Both the position numbers and the translations under genes were made by a program. From Caballeronia megalochromosomata (GTDB taxonomy: Bacteria; Pseudomonadota; Gammaproteobacteria; Burkholderiales; Burkholderiaceae), in NCBI GenBank assembly GCA_001580565.1, contig LRBF01000126.1, forward strand, positions 1 through 55,350: 55,350 nucleotides of DNA, written 5' to 3'. Shown piece by piece: positions 39,357 to 50,101 of this stretch; the first letter of the stretch is position 1, and each line of letters begins with the position of its first letter. The notes beneath the pieces were generated by a model. It did no database searches. It saw only the letters and a list, made by a program, of their open reading frames with translations, and was not told the DNA's origin.

Positions 39357-40217
39357 TTGTCCGATGTCCTCGCGCAGATCGACGGACTGCAAGTGGCGTT
39401 CGCCGGCCACGACGGCGCGCTCACGCCCGCGGTGCGCGGCGTATCGCTGACGGTGCGGCGGGGCGAGCGGCTCGGGATCGTCGGGGAATCGGGATCGGGC
39501 AAATCGCTGACGGGCCGCGCGCTGCTCGGGCTCTTGCCGCCCGAGGCGCACTGGTCGGCCAAAGCGCTGCGCTTCGAAGGGCAGGACCTGCTCGCGATGC
39601 GTCCGAAAGCGCGCCGGCGCCTGTGCGGCACGCGCATGAGCATGATCCTGCAGGACCCGAAGTTTTCGCTCAATCCGGTGATGACGGTGGCGCAACAGAT
39701 GCGCGAAACCTTCGTGAGGCAAGGCGTGAAAGAGAGCCGGCGCGCGCTTCGTGAACGCATCGTCGCGGCGCTGGAAGCGGTGCATATCCGCGATCCGCAG
39801 CGCGTCGCGGATGCCTATCCGCACGAGCTTTCCGGCGGCATGGGCCAGCGCGTGATGATCGCGATGATGGTTTCCGCCGGCCCGCGCCTCCTGATCGCCG
39901 ACGAGCCCACGAGCGCGCTCGACGTCCTCGTGTCGATGCAGGTGCTCGCCGTGCTCGACGAGATGATCGAGCGCCACGACACCGGGCTCGTGTTCATCAG
40001 CCACGATCTGCCGCTCGTGATGTCGTTCTGCGACCGCGTAGCGGTGATGTATGGCGGACGCGTCGTGGAGACGTGCGCCGCGCGCGATCTCGTTCACGCG
40101 ACGCATCCGTACACGCGCGGGCTGCTCGAAGCGAATCCGCCGCTCGACAATCCGCCCGACGAATTGCCCACGCTGCGCCGCGATCCGGCATGGCTCGACG
40201 AGGGGATCACGCGATGA
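39357..40217 (+). CDS. ddpD: Dipeptide ABC transporter ATP-binding protein (DdpD-like)
   Basis: A 286-residue ATPase. Walker A is GESGSGKS, the signature is ELSGGMGQR, Walker B is LLIADEPTSALDV and the switch His is in FISHDLPLVM. The C-terminal HPYTRGLLEANPPL is the oligopeptide-type extension. The start is either TTG 39357 (GGAGG five bases upstream) or ATG 39345, which overlaps the ddpC end. Confidence 0.9.
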   Translation: MSDVLAQIDGLQVAFAGHDGALTPAVRGVSLTVRRGERLGIVGESGSGKSLTGRALLGLLPPEAHWSAKALRFEGQDLLAMRPKARRRLCGTRMSMILQDPKFSLNPVMTVAQQMRETFVRQGVKESRRALRERIVAALEAVHIRDPQRVADAYPHELSGGMGQRVMIAMMVSAGPRLLIADEPTSALDVLVSMQVLAVLDEMIERHDTGLVFISHDLPLVMSFCDRVAVMYGGRVVETCAARDLVHATHPYTRGLLEANPPLDNPPDELPTLRRDPAWLDEGITR

Positions 40218-40972
40218 TCGACATCGAGCGCGCGCTCATCCGCTTCAGGACGAAGACCGGACGCGTCGACGCCGTGCGCGACGTTTCCCTGCACGTAAAA
40301 GAGGGCGAAGTGTTCGGGCTCGTCGGCGAATCGGGCAGCGGCAAGTCCACGTTGCTGCGCGCGCTCGCGGGCCTGACGCCGCTCGCGGGCGGCAGCATAC
40401 GCATCGGTTCGCGTCCCGCGAGGCGCGACGTGCAGATGGTGTTTCAGGACCCGTACGGCGCGCTGCATCCGCGCTTCACGGTCGACAAGACCTTGCGCGA
40501 GCCGCTCGCGATGAACGGCATCGGCGACGAAGATGCGCGCATTCTCGCTGCACTCGCCGAAGTCGGCCTCGGTCCCGCGTTCCGTTTTCGCTATCCGCAT
40601 CAGTTGTCGGGCGGGCAGCGCCAGCGCGTGTCGATCGCGCGGGCGCTGATCGTGGAGCCGCGCGTCCTGCTGCTCGACGAGCCCACCTCCGCGCTCGATG
40701 TCTCCGTGCAGGCCGAGATTCTGAACCTGCTGCGCCGTCTGCATCGCGAGCGCAAGCTGACGATGATTCTCGTGAGCCATAACTTCGCGGTGATCGGCTT
40801 TCTGTGTCAGCGCGTCGCGGTCATGCGCAACGGCGAGATAGTCGAGCAACTTGGGGTGGACGCGGTGCGCTCGCACGACGTCGCGCACGAATACACGCGG
40901 CGCCTTTTGCTCGCAACCCAGGGCTACGCGCGCGACAGCGCGATGCGTCAGGCGGGCGGGCAGGGCGCATAA
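40214..40972 (+). CDS. ddpF: Dipeptide ABC transporter ATP-binding protein (DdpF-like)
   Basis: A 252-residue second ATPase. Walker A GESGSGKST, Q-loop MVFQDPYGALHPRF, signature QLSGGQRQRVSIARAL, Walker B VLLLDEPTSALDVS and switch ILVSHNFAVI are intact. The ATG overlaps the ddpD stop (ATGA at 40214-40217). Slightly short, lacking the longer C-terminal extension seen in many OppF proteins. Confidence 0.9.
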   Translation: MIDIERALIRFRTKTGRVDAVRDVSLHVKEGEVFGLVGESGSGKSTLLRALAGLTPLAGGSIRIGSRPARRDVQMVFQDPYGALHPRFTVDKTLREPLAMNGIGDEDARILAALAEVGLGPAFRFRYPHQLSGGQRQRVSIARALIVEPRVLLLDEPTSALDVSVQAEILNLLRRLHRERKLTMILVSHNFAVIGFLCQRVAVMRNGEIVEQLGVDAVRSHDVAHEYTRRLLLATQGYARDSAMRQAGGQGA

Positions 40973-41250
40973 GTCATCGTACAAGCACATTTGTTGCCGA
41001 GCAGTCAACGAATGTTGCGCAAACGACGCATAACGACCGCAATAAGCCCGGTATACGGCAATGGGCCGCGAACACGCGCGCCTCGGGCGAAATCCACTCG
41101 GCAGCCACTGATAGAATAAGGATTGGATTGTCGAGACGTGCCGAACAACGCGTGAGCGTGGTTTTCCGGCTGCCTTCCGACTTCGAGCTAACCAACGGAA
41201 ATCGTGACAGACCGCGCCCGTTCGCGGGTGAAAGCCGGTCGTAATCCCCG

Positions 41251-43168
<1,918 letters not shown>

Positions 43169-43180
43169 CGCGAGTACAGA

Positions 43181-43210
43181 AAGGCGCTCCCAGCGAGCGC
43201 CTTGTTTTTT
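43181..43210 (+). terminator. Terminator after ldcA
   Basis: AAGGCGCTC at 43181-43189 pairs with GAGCGCCTT at 43195-43203, then a T-run at 43205-43210. Confidence 0.9.
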
Positions 43211-43283
43211 ACGTAATTTCGCAACTAACGGTCTTTTTAGACACCATCCGGGATTCTGGCGCGCACCGAATGCGAGACATCGA

Positions 43284-43293
43284 TTGTCGACAA
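43284..43293. promoter_or_regulatory. GntR-type operator-like palindrome (distal)
   Basis: TTGTCGACAA is a perfect palindrome of the TTGT-NN-ACAA type, 119 bp upstream of the second site at 43412-43423. Two spaced sites would allow looping repression. Confidence 0.45.
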
Positions 43294-43411
43294 AAAAGTG
43301 CTGGCAATGCTGACAAAAACTTTAGAAATTCCCCGTGATGCCCGTATTTATTGAGATTGAGCCAGACGCGCTGCCCGAAAAACAGCTTTGAGGCAGCGAT
43401 TTTTCAAATGA

Positions 43412-43423
43412 ATTGTTGACAAT
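43412..43423. promoter_or_regulatory. GntR-type operator overlapping the gntR -35 box
   Basis: ATTGT-TG-ACAAT is an inverted repeat of the shape bound by FadR-subfamily GntR proteins. It overlaps TTGACA at 43416-43421, so occupancy would block RNA polymerase; autoregulation is inferred. Confidence 0.55.
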
Positions 43424-43443
43424 CTTTATGTCGATTCTAAGAT
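43416..43443 (+). promoter_or_regulatory. gntR promoter
   Basis: A perfect -35 box TTGACA at 43416-43421 and TAAGAT at 43438-43443 are 16 bp apart, ending 24 bp before the ATG. Confidence 0.6.
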
Positions 43444-43467
43444 GCTTAACATGCAAGCGAGCACATC

Positions 43468-44214
43468 ATGTCCGACACCAACCGTAGTGCTGCATCGAAT
43501 GCGTCAGCGGCCGCTCCCAACGGGGCGAATGCCGAGTCGATCGCCGAGAACATCCGCGCCGCGATCCTCGAGCATCGCCTGGCGCCGGGCGCGAAGCTGA
43601 CCGAAGCGCAGTTGTGCGAGGTGTTCGCGGTGAAACGCGGCACGGTCCGTCAGGCGCTCGCGCAATTGTCGAACGAGCGGCTCGTCGATTTGGAACCCAA
43701 TCGCGGCGCATTTGTCGCGAGTCCGTCGCTGCAGGAAGTGCATGAGGTGTTCGAGATGCGCCGCATCATCGAGCTGGCGGTGGTGGAGCGGATCGCGCAG
43801 GGGCACGGCATGCGCCGGCTGAAATCGATCAGCGCGACGATCGGCAAAGAGCGCCGCGCTTTCGAGAGCCACGATTTTTCCTCGTGGATCCGGCTCTCCG
43901 GCGAATTCCATACCGAGCTCGCGGCGCTCACCGGCAATACCGTGTTGTGCGAATGTCTGTCGGGACTCGTCGCGCGTTCGACGCTGATATCGGCGCTGTA
44001 TGAATCGCTCGGCAAGAGTTCGTGCTCGTTCGAGGATCACGAAGACATTCTCGCCGCGCTCGATACCGGCGACGCAACGAAGGCCGCCGTCCTGATGGCG
44101 CAGCATCTGCGCGACGTCGAGCTGAAGATGCTGGAGCGGCCGGCGCGTGGCGCGGTCGATTTGAAGGAAGTGTTCACAAGGCCCGCCGAGCGCGAAAAGG
44201 CGCTCGGTACGTAG
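43468..44214 (+). CDS. GntR-family regulator (FadR/FCD subfamily) of purine catabolism
   Basis: A 248-residue regulator with an N-terminal winged helix (IRAAILEHRLAPGAKLTEAQL, then VKRGTVRQALAQLSNERLV) and a C-terminal all-helical FCD ligand domain (EMRRIIELAVVERI, FHTELAALTGN with metal-ligand His). The first 20 residues are low complexity. It heads the transporter and allantoin genes, so a ureide or purine intermediate is the likely effector; the exact ligand is unknown. Matching palindromes occur in its own promoter and in the puuE promoter. Confidence 0.88.
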   Translation: MSDTNRSAASNASAAAPNGANAESIAENIRAAILEHRLAPGAKLTEAQLCEVFAVKRGTVRQALAQLSNERLVDLEPNRGAFVASPSLQEVHEVFEMRRIIELAVVERIAQGHGMRRLKSISATIGKERRAFESHDFSSWIRLSGEFHTELAALTGNTVLCECLSGLVARSTLISALYESLGKSSCSFEDHEDILAALDTGDATKAAVLMAQHLRDVELKMLERPARGAVDLKEVFTRPAEREKALGT

Positions 44215-44227
44215 GCAGCGGCGGTAC

Positions 44228-44466
44228 GGCAGATCGGAATATCTGCCATCGGCTGAATGCAGCACAACTAATTAATTGGAGACCGTGCCCCGCGCGCCGC
44301 GCCGGGCGCGCGGAGAGTCGCACGCGCAAAAAAATCCGCCGCGTGCGCAGTATCGAACAGGGCGCTCATGTGAGCGTGAAATGAAATCCGCCTCGTGCGC
44401 TCCTGGCTTCACGCCACGAGGCGAAAACGCAAATCCGAAGAATGCCGCGCTGATTCGATATCAGCG
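44228..44466 (+). promoter_or_regulatory. Structured leader with five successive hairpins, upstream of the NCS1 transporter
   Basis: Stems are 44228-44234/44241-44247, 44290-44298/44305-44313, 44363-44368/44371-44376, 44389-44397/44415-44423 and 44448-44454/44460-44466, all with perfect pairing. No gene lies in this 327-bp gap. The first hairpin may belong to the end of gntR. I do not recognise a known riboswitch class. Confidence 0.5.
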
Positions 44467-44541
44467 AAGGCATCAGATCGAAGCTCGTCACATCAGCATT
44501 TGCAGTTTTTCATTACGCAAGCAGCCAATGAAGGAGACGTC

Positions 44542-46035
44542 ATGGCCCAGTTCAGTGCACCCGGCAGCTCAACCCTGCCGCAATACGAAGAGCAGACATC
44601 GGAGCACGATCCGCATCTGCCCGCCGGTTATAGCGACCGGCTTTACAACGAAGACCTCGCTCCGCTCAAAAACCAGACCTGGGGCGCGTACAACATTTTC
44701 GCGTTCTGGATGTCGGACGTGCATAGCGTCGGCGGCTATGTGTTCGCCGGGAGTCTCTTTGCGCTCGGCCTGACGAGCTGGCAGGTGCTGGTGTCGCTGC
44801 TGATCGGTATCGGGTTCGTGAACGCGCTGTGCAACATGATCGCGAAGCCGAGCCAGGTGGCCGGCGTTCCGTATCCGGTCGCGTGCCGCGCCACATTCGG
44901 CGTGCTCGGCGCGAACATTCCCGCCGTGATTCGCGGGCTCATCGCGGTGGCGTGGTACGGGATCCAGACGTATCTGGCGTCGAGCGCCCTCGTCATCGTC
45001 GTGCTGAAGTTCGTGCCGTCGCTGATGCCGTACGCCGACGTGCACAAGTACGGCTTCGTCGGACTGTCGGCGCTCGGCTGGGCGGGCTTCATGCTGCTCT
45101 GGGTGCTGCAGGCCATCGTGTTCTGGCGCGGCATGGAGATGATCAAGAAGTTCATCGACTTCGCCGGTCCCGCCGTGTATGTCGTGATGTTCATGCTCGC
45201 CGGCTACATGGTGTGGCGCGCAGGCATCAAGAACATCGGCCTGAATCTGGGCGGCGTGAAGTATCACGGCATGGAAGTGATTCCCGTGATGATCACCGCG
45301 ATCTCGCTCGTCGTGTCGTACTTCTCCGGTCCGATGCTGAACTTCGGCGACTTCTCGCGCTATTGCAAGAGCTTCCGCAGCGTGAAGCGCGGCAACTTCT
45401 GGGGTCTGCCGGTCAACTTCCTGGCGTTCTCGCTCGTCACCGTCATCACGACCGCCGCGACGCTGCCGGTGTTCGGTCAGCTGATCACCGATCCGGTCGA
45501 AACGGTCGGCCGCATCGATCATCCGACCGCCGTCATTCTCGGCGCGCTGACCTTCACGATCGCGACCATCGGCATCAACATCGTGGCCAACTTCGTGTCG
45601 CCGGCGTTCGACTTCTCCAACGTCGCACCGAAGCTCATCAGCTGGCGTATGGGCGGCATGATGGCCGCGACCGCGTCGATCTTCATCACGCCCTGGAACC
45701 TGTTCAACAACCCGGCCGTGATCCACTACACGCTGGATATTCTCGGCAGCTTCATCGGACCGTTGTACGGCGTTCTGATCCTCGACTTCTATCTCGTGAA
45801 GCGCGGCAAGCTCGTGGTGGACGATCTCTACTCGGTGTCCGAGGAAGGCAAGTACTGGTACACGAAGGGCGTGAACCGCCGCGCGGTGATGGCGCTGCTG
45901 CCGGCCGCCGTGATCGCGATTCTCTGTGTGATGCTGCCGTCGCTCGAAGGCGCCGCGAACTTCTCGTGGTTCATCGGTGCGGGCCTGGCCGCGGTTTTCT
46001 ACTACTTCCTTGCGGATCGCAAGCGCCCGGTCTGA
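44542..46035 (+). CDS. NCS1-family nucleobase/allantoin:cation symporter
   Basis: The 497-residue transporter has about 12 membrane helices in the Mhp1/LeuT fold. Typical features are YNEDLAPLKNQTWGAYNIFAFWMSDVHS (in part) at the N-terminus, and FSGPMLNFGDFSRYCKS and FVSPAFDFSNVAP further on. AAGGAG lies five bases before the ATG at 44542; an upstream in-frame ATG at 44395 would run through leader hairpins and is rejected. Genomic context favours allantoin, urate or another purine-derived substrate; uracil or hydantoin cannot be excluded. Confidence 0.9.
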   Translation: MAQFSAPGSSTLPQYEEQTSEHDPHLPAGYSDRLYNEDLAPLKNQTWGAYNIFAFWMSDVHSVGGYVFAGSLFALGLTSWQVLVSLLIGIGFVNALCNMIAKPSQVAGVPYPVACRATFGVLGANIPAVIRGLIAVAWYGIQTYLASSALVIVVLKFVPSLMPYADVHKYGFVGLSALGWAGFMLLWVLQAIVFWRGMEMIKKFIDFAGPAVYVVMFMLAGYMVWRAGIKNIGLNLGGVKYHGMEVIPVMITAISLVVSYFSGPMLNFGDFSRYCKSFRSVKRGNFWGLPVNFLAFSLVTVITTAATLPVFGQLITDPVETVGRIDHPTAVILGALTFTIATIGINIVANFVSPAFDFSNVAPKLISWRMGGMMAATASIFITPWNLFNNPAVIHYTLDILGSFIGPLYGVLILDFYLVKRGKLVVDDLYSVSEEGKYWYTKGVNRRAVMALLPAAVIAILCVMLPSLEGAANFSWFIGAGLAAVFYYFLADRKRPV

Positions 46036-46099
46036 ACGTTTGACCTATAACGAACGATAGAACCTGAGAGAACCTTCCAAAGCAGTGTGGAGAACAGCA

Positions 46100-46834
46100 A
46101 TGCGCATCAAACTGATCAACCCGAACACGACGCAGCGCATGACCGACTCGATGGGCCGCTGCGCCCGCGAGGTCGCCGCGCCCGGCACGGAAATCGTCGC
46201 CGTGAGCCCGACGATGGGCCCGCCGTCCATCGAAGGCTATTACGACGAAGCGATCGCGTCGCTCGGGCTGCTGGCTGAAATCGAAGCCGGTGAAAAGCAA
46301 GGTTTCGACGGCTACGTGATCGCCTGCTTCGGTGATCCGGCCCTTTACGCCGCACGCGAACTGGCGCGCGGCCCGGTGATCGGCATCGCGGAAGCGGCGA
46401 TGCATGCGGCAAGCGTGATCGCGCCGGGCTTTTCCGTCGTCACCACGCTGGAGCGCACGGTCGGCATGGCCTGGCATCTGGCGGAGCGCTACGGCATGAC
46501 GCGCTTCTGCAAGAACGTCCGTGCGACGGACGTTCCCGTGCTCGAACTGGACGTGCCGGGGTCGCCGGCGCGTCAGACGATCATCGACGAATGCCGGCGC
46601 GCGCTCGACGAGGACGGCTCGGACGCCATCGTGCTCGGCTGCGCGGGCATGGCGGAATTCTGCCGCGAGGTGGAGGACGCGATCGGCGCGCCGGTGGTGG
46701 AGGGCGTGACGGCGGCGGTGAAATGGGCCGAGGCGCTCATTGCGCTGAAGCTCCATACGGCGAAACGCGGGGATTACGCACGACCGCTCGCGAAACGGTA
46801 CGACGGCGTGCTGTCGGATTTCAGCCCGCGCTGA
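46100..46834 (+). CDS. Asp/Glu/hydantoin racemase family protein, probable allantoin racemase
   Basis: A 244-residue racemase with paired cysteines in the two pseudo-symmetric halves: GYVIACFGDPAL and AIVLGCAGMAEFC. The N-terminus KLINPNTTQRMTDSM is the HyuE/HpxA signature. Between an NCS1 transporter and allantoinase, it most likely interconverts S- and R-allantoin so that the enantiomer left over by UraD can enter PuuE. The ATG at 46100 gives MRIKLINPNTT; a start at 46085 is less likely. Confidence 0.88.
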   Translation: MRIKLINPNTTQRMTDSMGRCAREVAAPGTEIVAVSPTMGPPSIEGYYDEAIASLGLLAEIEAGEKQGFDGYVIACFGDPALYAARELARGPVIGIAEAAMHAASVIAPGFSVVTTLERTVGMAWHLAERYGMTRFCKNVRATDVPVLELDVPGSPARQTIIDECRRALDEDGSDAIVLGCAGMAEFCREVEDAIGAPVVEGVTAAVKWAEALIALKLHTAKRGDYARPLAKRYDGVLSDFSPR

Positions 46835-46922
46835 TGGCGTTTCGAAGGGCCACATACCGATGACGTGACCCGGATTATCTGCCCTGCTGTATGGGCGTGT
46901 CCGGGTCTTTTCGCTACACTGA

Positions 46923-46934
46923 ATCGTCAACAAT
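46923..46934. promoter_or_regulatory. GntR-type operator upstream of puuE
   Basis: On the minus strand it reads ATTGTTGACGAT, differing from the gntR operator at one of 12 positions. It lies 3 bp after a -10-like TACACT (46915-46920) and 33 bp before the puuE ATG, where a repressor would block initiation. Confidence 0.55.
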
Positions 46935-46967
46935 CCCGCTTTTTCAACGCTTGAGCTCAACGCCGCC

Positions 46968-47918
46968 ATGTCACTCGATCCGAACTATCCACGCGACCTG
47001 ATCGGCTACGGCCGCCACCCGGTGCAGGCGAACTGGCCGGGGCGCGCGCGCGTCGCCGTGCAATTCGTGCTCAATTACGAAGAAGGCGGCGAGAACTGCG
47101 TGCTGCACGGCGATCCGGGCTCGGAGCAGTTCCTGTCGGAGATCGTGGGGGCGGCGGCGTATCCTTCGCGCCACATGAGCATGGAGTCGATTTACGAATA
47201 CGGCTCGCGCGCGGGCGTGTGGCGCATTCTGCGCGAGTTCGAAAAACGCGGCATGCCGCTGACGATTTTCGGCGTCGGCATGGCGATTGAGCGGCATCCG
47301 GAACTGGCGAAGGCGTTCGTCGAGCTGGGACACGAAATCGCGTGTCACGGGTATCGCTGGATTCACTATCAGGACATGTCGCCGGAGCGCGAGGCGGAGC
47401 ACATGCGCCTCGGCATGGAAGCGATCGAGCGCGTGACGGGCGTGCGTCCGCTCGGCTGGTACACCGGGCGCGACAGTCCCAATACGCATCGGCTGGTCGC
47501 GGAATACGGCGGTTTCCTGTACGACTCGGACAATTACGGCGACGACCTGCCGTTCTGGACCGAAGTGGAAGTGTCGGGGGGCGGGAAGAAGGCGCACCTG
47601 ATCGTGCCCTACACGCTCGACACCAACGACATGCGCTTTGCGACGCCGCAGGGCTTCAACACCGGCGAGCATTTCTTCACGTATCTGAAAGACGCGTTCG
47701 ACGTGCTCTACGAAGAAGGCGACGAAGCGCCGAAGATGCTTTCCATCGGCATGCACTGCCGTCTGCTCGGACGCCCCGGGCGTTTCCGCGGCCTGCAGAA
47801 ATTCCTCGACCACATCGAGAAACACGATCGCGTGTGGGTCACGCGGCGTGTCGACATCGCGCGTCACTGGCGCGAACAACATCCTTTCGAAAAAGCTAAC
47901 AACGGGACGGCGGCATGA
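46968..47918 (+). CDS. puuE: Allantoinase PuuE (polysaccharide-deacetylase fold)
   Basis: A 316-residue enzyme hydrolysing allantoin to allantoate. It belongs to the metal-independent PuuE branch of the NodB-like family, not to the amidohydrolase allantoinases: YPRDLIGYGRHP at the N-terminus, VQFVLNYEEGGENCVLHGD, EIACHGYRWIHYQDM and GWYTGRDSPNTHRL are distinctive. It overlaps uraD by 4 nt (ATGA at 47915-47918). Confidence 0.94.
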   Translation: MSLDPNYPRDLIGYGRHPVQANWPGRARVAVQFVLNYEEGGENCVLHGDPGSEQFLSEIVGAAAYPSRHMSMESIYEYGSRAGVWRILREFEKRGMPLTIFGVGMAIERHPELAKAFVELGHEIACHGYRWIHYQDMSPEREAEHMRLGMEAIERVTGVRPLGWYTGRDSPNTHRLVAEYGGFLYDSDNYGDDLPFWTEVEVSGGGKKAHLIVPYTLDTNDMRFATPQGFNTGEHFFTYLKDAFDVLYEEGDEAPKMLSIGMHCRLLGRPGRFRGLQKFLDHIEKHDRVWVTRRVDIARHWREQHPFEKANNGTAA

Positions 47919-48439
47919 AGGCGATGCAATACACACTCGACCAACTCAACACCATGCCCGCCGACACGTTCGTGACGGTGCTCGCGGGCATCTTCGAGCA
48001 CTCGCCGTGGGTGCCGGAAGCGGCGGCGCAACAACGCCCCTTCAAGGACATCGACACGCTGCACACGGCGATGTCGCATATCGTCGAAAGCGCGGGCGAC
48101 GAGAAGCAGCTCGCGCTCATCAACGCGCACCCGGAGCTCGCGGGCAAGGCGGCGGTGCGCGGCGAACTGACGGCCGAATCGACGCGCGAGCAGAGCGGCG
48201 CGGGCCTCGATCTCTGCACGCAGGAAGAGTTCGACAGGCTCCTGACGCTGAACACGCAGTATCGCGAAAAGTTCGGCTTCCCGTTCATTCTCGCGGTGCG
48301 CGGGTATGACCGGCACGGCATCATCGCGAACTTCGAAAAGCGCGTGAATCACGATCGCGCCGAAGAATTGCGCACGAGTCTCGACCAGATTTACCGGATC
48401 GCGCGTTTCAGGCTGAACGACCTGATCCAGGCCGCGTAA
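47915..48439 (+). CDS. uraD: 2-oxo-4-hydroxy-4-carboxy-5-ureidoimidazoline (OHCU) decarboxylase
   Basis: A 174-residue helical enzyme that decarboxylates OHCU to S-allantoin. Seen: GIFEHSPWVPEAAAQQRPF with the catalytic His region near the N-terminus, INAHPELAGKAA, and the substrate-binding TAESTREQSGAGLD. The start at 47915 overlaps puuE; MQYTLDQLN three codons later is an alternative. Its partner uraH lies 4 kb away on the opposite strand. Confidence 0.94.
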   Translation: MKAMQYTLDQLNTMPADTFVTVLAGIFEHSPWVPEAAAQQRPFKDIDTLHTAMSHIVESAGDEKQLALINAHPELAGKAAVRGELTAESTREQSGAGLDLCTQEEFDRLLTLNTQYREKFGFPFILAVRGYDRHGIIANFEKRVNHDRAEELRTSLDQIYRIARFRLNDLIQAA

Positions 48440-48484
48440 TCCGCATCAACCGTCATCACCGAACGAAAAGCAAGGAAGCAGACA

Positions 48485-49495
48485 ATGGCAATTCCGACAC
48501 TCGATCCCAACGCGCCCGAATTCACGCGCCGCTATGTGAACCTCGCGGACCCGCGTCTGGGCGCGCAGGCACTCGAGGCGAGCGACGATTTCTTCGCGCC
48601 GAAGGACCGCATGCTGAACCCCGAGCCGGCGGTGTTCATTCCCGGCAAGTACGACGATCACGGCAAGTGGATGGACGGCTGGGAAACGCGCCGCAAGCGC
48701 ACGACGGGCTATGACTGGTGCATCGTCAAGCTGGCGCGTCCGGGCGTGATCAAGGGCATCGACCTCGACACGAGCCACTTCACCGGCAACTTCCCGCCGG
48801 CGGCGTCGATCGAAGGCGCGCATGTCGCCGACGGTTCGCCGAACCAGTCGACGCAATGGACGGAAATCGTCCCCTCGACGACGCTTCAGGGCAACACGCA
48901 CCACTATCTCGAAGTCAAGGCCGAAGCGCCGTTCACGCATCTGCGCGTGAACATCTATCCGGATGGCGGCATTGCGCGCCTGCGCGTGTACGGCCAGCCG
49001 CAGCTCGACTGGAGCAACGCGGACCGCAACCAGCTCGTCGATCTCGGCGCGATGGAAAACGGCGCGTACATGGTCGGCACGAACAACCAGCACTTCGGTC
49101 TCGCATCGACGTTGCTGATGCCGGGCCGCGGCGTGAACATGGGCGATGGCTGGGAAACCCGTCGCCGTCGCGAGCCGGGCAACGACTGGTGTATCGTCGC
49201 GCTGGCGCAGCCGGGGATCATCAAGAAGGTCGAAGTGGATACCGCGCACTTCAAGGGCAATTTCCCGGATCGCTGCTCGCTTCAGGCGGCTTACGTGAAG
49301 GGCGGCACGGACAGTTCCCTCGTGACGCAGGCGATGTTCTGGCCGGTGCTGCTCGGCGAGCAGAAACTGCAGATGGACAAGCAGCATTTCTTCGAGTCGG
49401 AAGTGGCTGCGCTCGGTCCCGTGACGCACGTGCGCTTCAATATTTATCCCGACGGCGGCGTGTCGCGTCTTCGTCTCTTCGGAACCCTTGCATAA
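48485..49495 (+). CDS. alc: Allantoicase
   Basis: The 336-residue enzyme hydrolyses allantoate to ureidoglycolate and urea. Two homologous jelly-roll halves are evident: [20 protein letters not shown] in the first and [20 protein letters not shown] in the second, each followed by a DT-HF-GNFP motif and a [13 protein letters not shown] strand end. The stop overlaps the allA start (TAATG at 49493-49497). Confidence 0.96.
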   Translation: MAIPTLDPNAPEFTRRYVNLADPRLGAQALEASDDFFAPKDRMLNPEPAVFIPGKYDDHGKWMDGWETRRKRTTGYDWCIVKLARPGVIKGIDLDTSHFTGNFPPAASIEGAHVADGSPNQSTQWTEIVPSTTLQGNTHHYLEVKAEAPFTHLRVNIYPDGGIARLRVYGQPQLDWSNADRNQLVDLGAMENGAYMVGTNNQHFGLASTLLMPGRGVNMGDGWETRRRREPGNDWCIVALAQPGIIKKVEVDTAHFKGNFPDRCSLQAAYVKGGTDSSLVTQAMFWPVLLGEQKLQMDKQHFFESEVAALGPVTHVRFNIYPDGGVSRLRLFGTLA

Positions 49496-49998
49496 TGAAA
49501 AAGCTCGCTATCGAACCGTTGACGCGCGCTGCGTTCAAGCCTTATGGCGATGTCATCGAACTCGATGGCGCGAAGCAGATCCCGATCAACCTCGGCACCA
49601 CGATCCGCTTTCACGATCTGTGCAACGTGGACGTGACGGATCAGGGCGGCCATGCGATCGTCAATCTCTTTCGCGGGCAGCCGCGCACGCTGCCGTTCGA
49701 ATGCAAGATGATGGAACGGCATCCGCTCGGCAGCCAGGCGTTCATTCCGCTCGATGACCGGCCGTATCTCGTCGTCGTCGCGCCCGCGGGCGATCTCGAC
49801 GAGTCGAAGATTCGCGCGTTCGTCACGAGCGGCTGGCAGGGCGTGAACTATGCGAAGGGCGTGTGGCACCATCCGCTGCTCGCGTTGGGGAAGGTGAGCG
49901 ATTACATCGTCGTCGATCGCGGCGGTGGCGAAGGGCACAACCTCAGCGAGCTGGATCTGAAGGAATCGCTGTGGCTGACGGAAGAGGCGCTGCGTTAA
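49495..49998 (+). CDS. allA: Ureidoglycolate lyase
   Basis: The 167-residue cupin-like enzyme splits ureidoglycolate into glyoxylate and urea. Seen: [15 protein letters not shown] at the N-terminus, [15 protein letters not shown], and [16 protein letters not shown] with the paired His. It is translationally coupled to alc and ends the plus-strand ureide operon, with a terminator 22 nt later. Confidence 0.95.
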   Translation: MKKLAIEPLTRAAFKPYGDVIELDGAKQIPINLGTTIRFHDLCNVDVTDQGGHAIVNLFRGQPRTLPFECKMMERHPLGSQAFIPLDDRPYLVVVAPAGDLDESKIRAFVTSGWQGVNYAKGVWHHPLLALGKVSDYIVVDRGGGEGHNLSELDLKESLWLTEEALR

Positions 49999-50019
49999 GG
50001 CGCTTTTTTCGGGCAAGGG

Positions 50020-50049
50020 AAGGACCGGTGCGGTAGGGCCGGTCCTTTT
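50020..50049 (+). terminator. Terminator after allA
   Basis: AAGGACCGG at 50020-50028 pairs with CCGGTCCTT at 50039-50047 and ends in a short T-run. It closes the ureide operon before ltaE. Confidence 0.85.
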
Positions 50050-50101
50050 GCTTTTGGGGCGTTAAGATAGGCAGTTCATTTCCGACGACCCCGACCCAAC
50101 G

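Noticed and set aside
44290..44313. Terminator in the NCS1 leader
   Set aside because: The stem is strong but no T-run follows; listed as part of a structured leader instead.
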